From an uncultured Angelakisella sp. (GTDB lineage Bacteria; Bacillota; Clostridia; Oscillospirales; Ruminococcaceae): a stretch of 7,961 bases of DNA. Position numbers and translations under genes: made by a program. The notes under the pieces were generated by a model that saw only the letters and a program-made list of their open reading frames with translations, did no database searches and had not been told where the DNA came from. Shown piece by piece: positions 1 to 5,533 of this stretch. Position 1 is the first letter of the stretch; every line of letters begins with the position of its first letter. The stretch lies in NCBI GenBank assembly GCA_937914895.1, contig CALGIL010000379.1, forward strand, positions 1 to 7,961. Direction: 5' to 3'.

Positions 1-1
1 G

Positions 2-364
2 CGGCTGGCGGAGCAGACCGGCGTGGGGGTGCCCACCATCCGGGACATCCTGGACGAGCTGTTAAAGCCCGGCCGGGACCCCCGGGATGCGCTGCCCCCG
101 CCCCTGCTGCGGTCCGACGTCATGGACCTTAAGGACCTGAGGCCCGGGATGGTCCTGTCCGGGACGGTGCGCAACGTGCTGGACTTTGGCGCCTTTGTGG
201 ACATCGGCGTCCACGAGGACGGCCTGGTGCACATCTCCCAGCTGGCCGACACCTTTGTCAAACACCCCAGCCAGGTGGTCAAGGTGGGGGATGTGGTCCG
301 GGTAAAGGTGCTGGAGGTGGATATGAACCGAAAGCGCATCTCTTTGACCATGAAGGGCGTTTAG
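2..364 (+). CDS. tex: Tex-family RNA-binding transcription accessory protein, C-terminal end (5' partial)
   Basis: This is the 3' end of a gene that enters from the left; the frame is open from base 2 and ends with TAG at 362-364, giving 120 visible residues. The first part, with the sequence [15 protein letters not shown], matches the helical segment before the S1 domain in Tex proteins. From about residue 45 to the end there is an S1 RNA-binding domain: [11 protein letters not shown], the typical [11 protein letters not shown] strand, [10 protein letters not shown], and [13 protein letters not shown] followed by RKRISLTM. Tex proteins (about 720-780 residues) are cytoplasmic nucleic-acid-binding proteins linked to transcription and RNA metabolism. 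The ATG at 23 is internal, not a start, because the family sequence continues upstream of it. The gene converges on the ferredoxin gene. An S1 domain alone also occurs in other proteins, but the pre-S1 segment and the S1 domain at the extreme C-terminus favour Tex. Confidence 0.88.
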   Translation, partial: RLAEQTGVGVPTIRDILDELLKPGRDPRDALPPPLLRSDVMDLKDLRPGMVLSGTVRNVLDFGAFVDIGVHEDGLVHISQLADTFVKHPSQVVKVGDVVRVKVLEVDMNRKRISLTMKGV

Positions 365-374
365 GGGGGAAATA

Positions 375-434
375 GGAGAGGGCAGAGGGGAAAACCGGGG
401 CGGCGGCCCTGCCCTTCTGCCCTCTGCCCTCTCC
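375..434. repeat. Perfect 15-bp inverted repeat (long hairpin) downstream of tex
   Basis: Bases 375-389 and 420-434 are exact reverse complements (15 bp), separated by a 30-base spacer that is itself G/C-rich (GGGC at 398-401 can pair with GCCC at 411-414). The left arm begins 10 bases after the tex stop. No T-tract follows on either strand, so it is not a standard intrinsic terminator, although it could protect or end the tex transcript. The right arm is part of a purine/pyrimidine-biased run of about four 7-base units of the type CCCTCTG/CCCTCTC (420-447). Confidence 0.7.
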
Positions 435-456
435 CCTCTCCCCTCAGAACCCCCCC
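407..456 (-). other. Putative G-quadruplex motif with seven G-tracts on the minus strand
   Basis: Read on the minus strand, runs of 7, 4, 4, 3, 3, 3 and 3 G (plus-strand C-runs at 450-456, 440-443, 433-436, 427-429, 420-422, 412-414 and 407-409) are separated by loops of only 6, 3, 3, 4, 5 and 2 bases. This exceeds the usual four-tract G-quadruplex pattern. It lies between two convergent genes and overlaps the right arm of the 375-434 hairpin, so the two structures would be mutually exclusive. Folding is inferred from sequence only. Confidence 0.5.
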
Positions 457-483
457 TGGAAATATACATTCAGGGGGGGGTTT
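448..483 (+). terminator. G/C hairpin followed by a short T-run, possible tex terminator
   Basis: Seven C plus TG (450-458) can pair with CA plus seven G (471-479) around a 12-base A/T-rich loop (459-470). An extra G at 480 and TTT (481-483) follow on the plus strand. This is the nearest thing to an intrinsic terminator for tex, but the T-run is short and then broken by GGG, so the call is weak. Bidirectional help from the ferredoxin terminator at 492-519 is possible. Confidence 0.35.
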
Positions 484-491
484 GGGCATAC

Positions 492-519
492 AAAAAAGCG
501 CCCCGTCAAAGGAGCGCTT
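492..519 (-). terminator. Rho-independent terminator of the ferredoxin gene
   Basis: On the minus strand the 9-base arm at 519-511 (AAGCGCTCC) pairs with GGGGCGCTT at 504-496, with one U-G wobble and a 6-base loop (510-505). A run of T continues to 492. It begins about 30 bases after the ferredoxin stop codon. On the plus strand it could also act on tex transcripts, since a T-containing stretch follows. Confidence 0.85.
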
Positions 520-549
520 TCCCGCTTTTCGGTCTGTTTGCCCCGGAGC

Positions 550-720
<171 letters not shown>

Positions 721-753
721 TCAGAATACACCTCCCAAGAATATGTCAAGGAC

Positions 754-781
754 ATTCTAGCACAAAAAACGCAAAATGCAA
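754..781 (-). promoter_or_regulatory. Promoter of the ferredoxin gene (extended -10)
   Basis: On the minus strand a -35 box TTGCAT (781-776) is followed after 16 bases by an extended -10, TGC-TAGAAT (hexamer at 759-754). This places the transcription start about 25 bases upstream of the ferredoxin ATG. The -35 lies just past the ricT stop codon. A TTGACA further downstream (around 745) is too close to the ribosome binding site to serve as this gene's -35. Confidence 0.6.
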
Positions 782-787
782 CCTTTT

Positions 788-1684
788 TTACGCTTTTTCG
801 GCCGGCTGCGCCCCGGGGCTTTCGGGCTCCTGGCGCCTGGGCGGACGGTCGCCCCGGCCGCCCTTGGGCAGGGCGTCCCGCAGCACCTTGACGTCCCGCT
901 TGTTGACCACCACATAGGCCCCGTCGGGGGAATCCTCCAGGTGCACCTTCAGGTTGCCGGTGAGAAGGCTGACCTCGGTGACCCGGCCCCGGCCGTCGGG
1001 GGCCTGCACCTGGGCGCCCACCCGGGGGGTGGTGCGCAGCAGGTCCTCATACGCCTCCTGCTCGTACTTCAGGCAGCACATCAGCCGCCCGCAGGTGCCC
1101 GAGATTTTGGTGGGATTCAGGGACAGCCCCTGCTCCTTGGCCATTTTGATGGACACGGGCTGGAACTCCCCCAAAAAGGTGGCGCAGCAGAAGGGCTTGC
1201 CGCAGATGCCAAGGCCCCCCAGCATTTTGGCCTCGTCCCGGACGCCGATCTGCCGCAGCTCGATGCGGGTGCGAAAGACCGACGCCAAATCCTTGACCAG
1301 CTCCCGAAAGTCCACCCGGCCGTCGGCGGTAAAGTAAAACAGAATTTTGCTGTTGTCAAAGGTGTATTCCACGTCCACCAGCTTCATATCCAGCTTGTTG
1401 GCGGCAATTTTTTCCAGGGCCACCTTGTAGGCCCGCTTTTCCTTGGCCCGGTTATCCGCCATTTTGGCCTTGTCCTCGGCACTGGCCAGGCGGACCACCT
1501 TTTTCAGGGGCTTTATGACGCTGTCGTCGTCCACCTGCCGGTTGGCAATGGCCACAATGCCGCACTCCACCCCCCGGGAGGTCTCCACAATGACCTGGTC
1601 GCCGTTTTTGGCGGTGACGCCGTCGGGGTCGAAGTAATAAATCTTTCCCACTTCTTTAAAGCGAACTCCAATAATCTCTGCCAT
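788..1684 (-). CDS. ricT: PSP1-domain protein RicT (YaaT)
   Basis: The 298-residue product matches RicT/YaaT, which in Bacillus subtilis forms a complex with RicA and RicF, carries Fe-S clusters, and acts with RNase Y in mRNA maturation, affecting sporulation, competence and biofilm formation. The PSP1 domain spans roughly residues 1-215. Its cysteine signature is clear: GGLGICGKPFCC (C161, C166, C167) and GTCGRLMCCLKYE (C198, C203, C204). Residues 215-270 form a conserved beta-rich end, and the last 25-30 residues are a Pro/Arg/Glu-rich tail without recognisable fold. The start ATG (1684) has GGAGG at 1693-1689, a short spacer of 4 bases. It lies 46 bases after holB, the same order as in B. 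subtilis (holB-yaaT). The partners RicA and RicF are not in this window. Confidence 0.93.
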   Translation of the reverse strand: MAEIIGVRFKEVGKIYYFDPDGVTAKNGDQVIVETSRGVECGIVAIANRQVDDDSVIKPLKKVVRLASAEDKAKMADNRAKEKRAYKVALEKIAANKLDMKLVDVEYTFDNSKILFYFTADGRVDFRELVKDLASVFRTRIELRQIGVRDEAKMLGGLGICGKPFCCATFLGEFQPVSIKMAKEQGLSLNPTKISGTCGRLMCCLKYEQEAYEDLLRTTPRVGAQVQAPDGRGRVTEVSLLTGNLKVHLEDSPDGAYVVVNKRDVKVLRDALPKGGRGDRPPRRQEPESPGAQPAEKA

Positions 1685-1696
1685 AAATCCTCCATG

Positions 1697-1716
1697 GCGG
1701 CCCCCAAAAGGGCCGC
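1697..1716 (-). other. Intercistronic hairpin just upstream of the ricT ribosome binding site
   Basis: On the minus strand GCGGCCC (1716-1710) and GGGCCGC (1703-1697) form a perfect 7-bp stem with a 6-base loop. No T-run follows, so it is not a terminator. It ends 3 bases before the GGAGG of ricT and could influence translation or mRNA processing between holB and ricT. In such GC-rich DNA it could also be chance. Confidence 0.4.
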
Positions 1717-1730
1717 TCTTCTCTTCCAGG

Positions 1731-2669
1731 TTATTCCCGGTGCAGGCCGTGCCAGCCGCCGAAAAGGGCGGAGGTCAGGGGGAGATAGGCGTTTTCTCCG
1801 CTGCGCCGGACAATGTCCCGCAAATGAAGCCCCAGGGCCGCCGATAAAGCCGGGGTCAGCCCCAGCTCCGCCCAAAGGGCCCGGTTGGCCGCCAGGGCCG
1901 ACGCCGTCTCCAAAAAGGCGGCGTACTCCGCGCGGTTTTTTTCGTAGGGCGTAATGGCCGCAATAGCGCCGTAGGCATCCCCCCGGGCCAGGGCGGCCAC
2001 CGCCTTTTTTGCCTCCTGCCACCGCGCCGCGGCGGCGGGGTCGGTTAAAATTTGGGCACCCTGGCCGGGGCTGCCCCCCGTCAGGCGCCAGGTCTCCCCG
2101 TACTCGTCCGGGCTGCGGCCGGGCACAAGGGCGGACAGCCGCCTAAGATATTCCTCCCGCCCCAGGGGGCGCAGGGGCACCGTCACCACCCGGGACAGAA
2201 TGGTGGGCAGCAGCCGGTGGCGGTTGTCGCAGGTGAGAATAAAGCAGGTGTTCTCCGGCGGCTCCTCGATGATCTTCAGCAGGATGTTTTGGGCATCCCG
2301 CTCCATCTTCTGCATATCCGCCAGCACAAACACCTTGGCCTTTCCCTCCGACGGCTGCAGCCATGCGGCGGAAAGGGTCTCACGCAAGGGCTTCATTTTA
2401 TAGGCCTCGGGGTCGGCCAGTCCATCCACCACAGTCACATCCGGATGGACCCCTGCCAGCGTCTTTCGGCAGGGCACACATTCCCCGCAGGGGACGTCCG
2501 CCGGCCCGGTGCAGAGGACCGCGGCGGCCAGGTTGACCGCCAGGGTCTTCCGGCCCAGGCCGGGTTCCCCCTCTATATTCAGGCTGTGGGCAAGCCTTCC
2601 GTCCCGGACCATGGCGGCCAGGACGGGGGGCAGCGGCACCAGGGGCGCCGCGCGATGCGGGTCCGCCAT
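1731..2669 (-). CDS. holB: DNA polymerase III delta' subunit (clamp-loader AAA+ protein)
   Basis: This encodes the delta' subunit of the clamp loader, which with DnaX and delta loads the sliding clamp on primed DNA. The 312-residue product shows an AAA+ layout: AHSLNIEG leading into the P-loop region GEPGLGRKT (34-42); a zinc-binding group with C53, C61, C64 and C67 (CGECVPC); a Walker B-like strand KVFVLADMQKM (112-122); the conserved KIIEEPPENTCFIL (132-145); and LPTILSR (154-160), the arginine-finger region. Two departures are visible: arginine (R40) stands where the P-loop lysine is expected, with lysine next to it, and the usual SRC motif reads SRV. Degenerate P-loops occur in delta' subunits. 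The ATG (2669) overlaps the darA stop by one base (TGATG), implying translational coupling. Confidence 0.92.
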   Translation of the reverse strand: MADPHRAAPLVPLPPVLAAMVRDGRLAHSLNIEGEPGLGRKTLAVNLAAAVLCTGPADVPCGECVPCRKTLAGVHPDVTVVDGLADPEAYKMKPLRETLSAAWLQPSEGKAKVFVLADMQKMERDAQNILLKIIEEPPENTCFILTCDNRHRLLPTILSRVVTVPLRPLGREEYLRRLSALVPGRSPDEYGETWRLTGGSPGQGAQILTDPAAAARWQEAKKAVAALARGDAYGAIAAITPYEKNRAEYAAFLETASALAANRALWAELGLTPALSAALGLHLRDIVRRSGENAYLPLTSALFGGWHGLHRE

Positions 2670-2992
2670 CAGACCTTTTCGAACCGTTCGACGTTCATCA
2701 CAAAGATGGTGGCGCCGCCCACGGCCACCTGCACCGGCATACCGGCGTACATCCCGGCGTTAAAGGACGCGGTGGAGGGCACCATTTTGGTGCGCTTGCG
2801 GCTGTTTTCCGCAATAATCTGGATGGCGCCGTCCACCAGCTCGTCATCGCAGCCCACCAGCAGGGTGGTGTTGCCGGACATGAGGAACCCGCCGGTGGTG
2901 GCCAGCCGGGTGACCGAGTACTTTGCCTTTGTCAGTTTGGAGGACACGTCTGCGCTGTCGTCGTTGGACACGATGGCCAATATAAGTTTCAC
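2669..2992 (-). CDS. darA: Cyclic di-AMP receptor, PII-like DarA/PstA (YaaQ) family
   Basis: This 107-residue protein belongs to the DarA/PstA (YaaQ) family: trimeric, PII-like signalling proteins that bind the second messenger cyclic di-AMP. Their downstream target is not settled. Family features visible are the start MKLILAIVSNDDS, the T-loop region TRLATTGGFLMSGNTTLLVG (residues 28-47), and the C-terminal strand VGGATIFVMNVERFEKV. Length matches the family (about 109). Translation begins at GTG (2992-2990), preceded by AAAGGAGG at 3010-3003 with a 10-base spacer. The stop overlaps the holB start. The neighbourhood darA-holB-ricT matches the B. subtilis yaaQ-yaaR-holB-yaaT cluster, without yaaR. 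No promoter of its own is obvious in the 92 bases upstream, so it may be read from the genes before it. Confidence 0.95.
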   Translation of the reverse strand: MKLILAIVSNDDSADVSSKLTKAKYSVTRLATTGGFLMSGNTTLLVGCDDELVDGAIQIIAENSRKRTKMVPSTASFNAGMYAGMPVQVAVGGATIFVMNVERFEKV

Positions 2993-3066
2993 CTTTGGAA
3001 CGCCTCCTTTATGCCATTTGGCGCAGCCGGCCCTTTGCCGTCCGCGCCCTGTCGAATGAAGGGTGC

Positions 3067-3080
3067 GACCCCTTTGGGTC
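3067..3080 (-). other. Weak stem-loop after the decarboxylase stop codon
   Basis: GACCC (3080-3076 on the minus strand) pairs with GGGTC (3071-3067) around a 4-base loop. Outer AAGG/CCTT pairing is possible across a small bulge. It starts 4 bases after the decarboxylase TAA. No T-run follows on the minus strand, so readthrough into darA is expected. On the plus strand it is followed by a T-rich run, but no plus-strand gene precedes it. Confidence 0.3.
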
Positions 3081-3084
3081 CCTT

Positions 3085-4434
3085 TTATTTTATCACAGAA
3101 ACGCTGTCGATTCCACCGCTTTGCAAGAATTTCACTTCTCTGGCTGTGATTTCCTCGCCGGGCACCAGCAGGGGCGTCCCCGGCGGGCAGGTGCTGACCA
3201 GGCGGGCGGCCACGCGGCCCCCGGCCCGCTCCACAGGCAGAAATACCGCCGGGCGGCTCATGGCCTCACTCAGGGATATGGCCTGGCGGGGCAGGGGCGG
3301 CTCCTCCAGGGGGGGCACCGCCTGCCGGGGACGGCCCCGGCCCGCCCATTCCACCATCCGCTCCAGCCGGTCCAGGTCCCGGGGGGTGTTTAGGGGGGAC
3401 AGCAAAAAGACGGCGGCCCGGCTGGATACATACTCCGGCTCCACCCCCGCGGTGCGGGCAAAGGCGCCAAAGGATTCCCCCGTGTACCCCAGGGGCTGAA
3501 AGCCCAGGCTAAGGCGCGCCGGGTCCCGCATCCAGGTCCGGGTCAGGCAGTACCCCAGGGATTCGGCCATCTCCCGCATGGCGTCCACCCGGGCCGACAG
3601 CAGCAGCCAGCGGTCGTCTTTTGTCTCCAGGTCCTCCAGGGCCGTTTCGGCCGACAGCATGATCAGATAGCTGGGGCTGGTGGAGCCGAAGAGGGACATG
3701 GCATACTTGGCGTCCCCGTACAGGGCGGGGGACGCCAGATGCAGCAGCGCCGCCCCGGTAAGGCTGGGCAGCGTCTTGTGGAGGGAATCGCAGCAGAGGT
3801 CCGCCCCCAGGGCCATGGGGTGCAAAGCCACCCGAAAGCTGCCCAGGTGGGCGCCGTGGGCGTTGTCCACCAGCAGCAGCTTGCCGCTGCGGTGGCACAC
3901 CTCGGCAATGGCGGCCACGTCGGGCATCTGGCCGTAATAGTCGGGGCTGGTGATGTACACCGCCGCCGCGTCGGGGTGACGCGCCAGGGCCTCCGCCACC
4001 CGCCGGGCCGACGGGGGCAGGGCCACCCCGGGGATGCCCGCTTCCCCGTCGGGCTGCTCCAGGGGGACCCACACGGGGTCCATGCCCAGCAGGCCCATGG
4101 CGGCCACGGCGGCCCGGTGGATGCCCCGGGCGGCAATGATGGTCCGCCCCAGCCGCCGCGCCAAAAACAGCATGGTCTGAATGCACAGGGTGCTGCCCCC
4201 GGCGGACAGCAGGGTGTCCCCCGCGCCCACCGCGGCGGCAAAGCGCTCCTCCATGCGGCGGATGGGCCCGTCGCACTGGTACAGGCTGTCGGCACCCTCT
4301 ATTTCGGTGATGTCGTAGGGGGCGGCGTCCTCCAGGGGAAAGGGCAGACGCCCCTTGTGCCCGGGCATATAAAACCGGGCCCGGTCCTCCTCCAAAATGG
4401 TCTCCAAGGCTTCGCGCAGCGGTGTTGCCGCCAT
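3085..4434 (-). CDS. PLP-dependent Orn/Lys/Arg decarboxylase family protein (YaaO/SpeA type)
   Basis: This 449-residue protein is a fold-type I pyridoxal-phosphate enzyme of the Orn/Lys/Arg decarboxylase group. Such enzymes decarboxylate basic amino acids to polyamines or polyamine precursors (cadaverine, putrescine, agmatine). Landmarks: FYMPGHKG (21-28), AGGSTLCIQ (78-86), ITSPDYYG (161-168), LLLVDNAHGAH (187-197, with D190 expected to contact the PLP ring), and DSLHKTLPSLTGA (216-228) where K220 should bind PLP. The C-terminal domain carries TCPPGTPLLVPGE (415-427). It is of the short type, close to B. subtilis SpeA and YaaO (about 480-490), not the long inducible E. coli type. B. subtilis yaaO lies beside tmk-yaaQ, so position supports a YaaO-like identity. 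The substrate cannot be told from sequence. The start is ATG 4434 behind a GGGGGGAG purine run; the longer open frame upstream lies in femX and lacks family similarity. Confidence 0.9.
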   Translation of the reverse strand: MAATPLREALETILEEDRARFYMPGHKGRLPFPLEDAAPYDITEIEGADSLYQCDGPIRRMEERFAAAVGAGDTLLSAGGSTLCIQTMLFLARRLGRTIIAARGIHRAAVAAMGLLGMDPVWVPLEQPDGEAGIPGVALPPSARRVAEALARHPDAAAVYITSPDYYGQMPDVAAIAEVCHRSGKLLLVDNAHGAHLGSFRVALHPMALGADLCCDSLHKTLPSLTGAALLHLASPALYGDAKYAMSLFGSTSPSYLIMLSAETALEDLETKDDRWLLLSARVDAMREMAESLGYCLTRTWMRDPARLSLGFQPLGYTGESFGAFARTAGVEPEYVSSRAAVFLLSPLNTPRDLDRLERMVEWAGRGRPRQAVPPLEEPPLPRQAISLSEAMSRPAVFLPVERAGGRVAARLVSTCPPGTPLLVPGEEITAREVKFLQSGGIDSVSVIK

Positions 4435-4474
4435 GATGCTCCCCCCTTGCCCTGTTCCTCCTCCTGCGTCCCCG

Positions 4475-5533
4475 CTATCCCCGGCTGCGCAGCCTGCGCC
4501 TGAGCTGCCGCAGCTTTGTACTGGCCGTAATGCTAAGGCCCACAAGCTTTGCCATAAAGGGCCGGTAATGGCAGTCAAACTCCCCGGCCAGCTCCGCCAC
4601 GCCGCCGCCGAAGCCCCGCTTGAAGCGGTTGAGGCCGTACATGTGGTTGTCGGGGTTGTCAAAGTCCCCGCTGACCCCCTGAAAGTCGTAGACGGTGCAG
4701 CCGGTCTCCACGGCCCAGCAGATCATCTCCCACTGCATCAGGTAATTGGGCATGACGTTGCGGTGCTCGTTGTCCGACGCGCCGTAGACGTAGTTGCATT
4801 TGCCGGCGTAGTTGACCGCCACCGCCCCGCACACCGGCCTGCCTTCGTAATACCCGATATACAGGCGGGCGTGGTCCCCCAGGGCGTCCAGCATTTTTTC
4901 AAAATAACCCCGGGGCCGCACCGAAAATCCGTCCCGCTCCCCGGTCACCTGGTAAATGGGCATAAATTCGTCCAGGTGGGCTTTGTCCCGGACCTTAATT
5001 TCCACCCCCCGGCGCTGGGCCAGGCGGATGTTGTACCGGGTCTTTTGGTGGAACTCCGCCATAATCTGCTCCCGGGACTTGCCCGCCAGGGGCAGGCGGT
5101 GGTTAAACCGCGCCTGGATGCCCTCGAAGCCGTCGGGGCCCCAGGACCGCACAAAGCCCATGTCCGCCATCATGTCCAAAAAGTCCCGGTCGTCGGCGGG
5201 CACGTCCGGGTCCATTTTAAAGCTGTACGCCTTGTAGGTTTTGGCCAGCTGGTCCACCCCCGCCTTAAGGTCGGCCAGCACCGCCCGGTCGTGGAGGTCG
5301 CAGACCGGCCCCCGGGGGGCATATAACAGCGAGACGCCAAACAGGGGCACCTTTTGGATAAGCACCCCGCAGGCCCCCGCAATGGCGCCGTCGCCGTCCC
5401 GGGAGACTACCGCCTCCCACCGCCAGTTGTCCTTGACCTTCCGCCACAGGGCGGACTGGGTAAAGTCTCCCCGGGGGCTGCCGCTGACAAAGGCCTCATA
5501 TTCCGGATATTGTTCCCGACGCAGTATCTCCAA
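4475..5533 (-). CDS. FemABX-family aminoacyltransferase (peptidoglycan bridge formation)
   Basis: The product (352 residues from the chosen start) is a FemABX/MurM-type transferase. The family uses aminoacyl-tRNA to add amino acids to lipid II or its precursors, building the peptidoglycan interpeptide bridge at the inner face of the membrane. Recognisable segments: GDFTQSALWRKVK (22-34), LLYAPRGPV (70-78), KTRYNIRLAQRRGV (164-177), YGASDNEHRNVMPNYLMQWEMI (250-271), YDFQGVSG (282-289) and GLNRFKRGFGG (300-310), then a basic C-terminus. The length suggests two GNAT-like domains without a long coiled-coil arm. I chose TTG at 5533 because AGGAGAGGG (5548-5540) stands 6 bases before it; an upstream TTG at 5554 would place that site inside the gene. 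It overlaps the 3' end of the queG-like gene by 38 bases. The amino acid transferred is unknown. Confidence 0.9.
   Translation of the reverse strand: MEILRREQYPEYEAFVSGSPRGDFTQSALWRKVKDNWRWEAVVSRDGDGAIAGACGVLIQKVPLFGVSLLYAPRGPVCDLHDRAVLADLKAGVDQLAKTYKAYSFKMDPDVPADDRDFLDMMADMGFVRSWGPDGFEGIQARFNHRLPLAGKSREQIMAEFHQKTRYNIRLAQRRGVEIKVRDKAHLDEFMPIYQVTGERDGFSVRPRGYFEKMLDALGDHARLYIGYYEGRPVCGAVAVNYAGKCNYVYGASDNEHRNVMPNYLMQWEMICWAVETGCTVYDFQGVSGDFDNPDNHMYGLNRFKRGFGGGVAELAGEFDCHYRPFMAKLVGLSITASTKLRQLRRRLRSRG

Noticed and set aside
420..447. Tandem 7-base CCCTCTG/CCCTCTC units as a possible CRISPR or satellite array
   Set aside because: The units are too short, imperfect and without spacers; they are a low-complexity run already described as the G-tract motif.
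776..1954. Long plus-strand open frame of 392 codons
   Set aside because: It is antisense to ricT and holB, has a composition typical of a GC-rich shadow frame, lacks a ribosome binding site, and resembles no family; the minus-strand genes are unmistakable.
2052..3059. Long plus-strand open frame of 335 codons
   Set aside because: Antisense shadow of holB and darA, with no initiation signal and no protein-like motifs.
4435..4662. N-terminal extension of the decarboxylase frame to 4662
   Set aside because: It overlaps femX, has no family similarity, and the ATG at 4434 has a purine-rich ribosome binding site and gives a normal family N-terminus.
3739..5326. Two long plus-strand open frames (3739-4503 and 4397-5326)
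   Set aside because: Both are rich in Gly, His, Pro and Val as expected from the reverse of GC-rich genes, and lie opposite the decarboxylase and femX-like genes.
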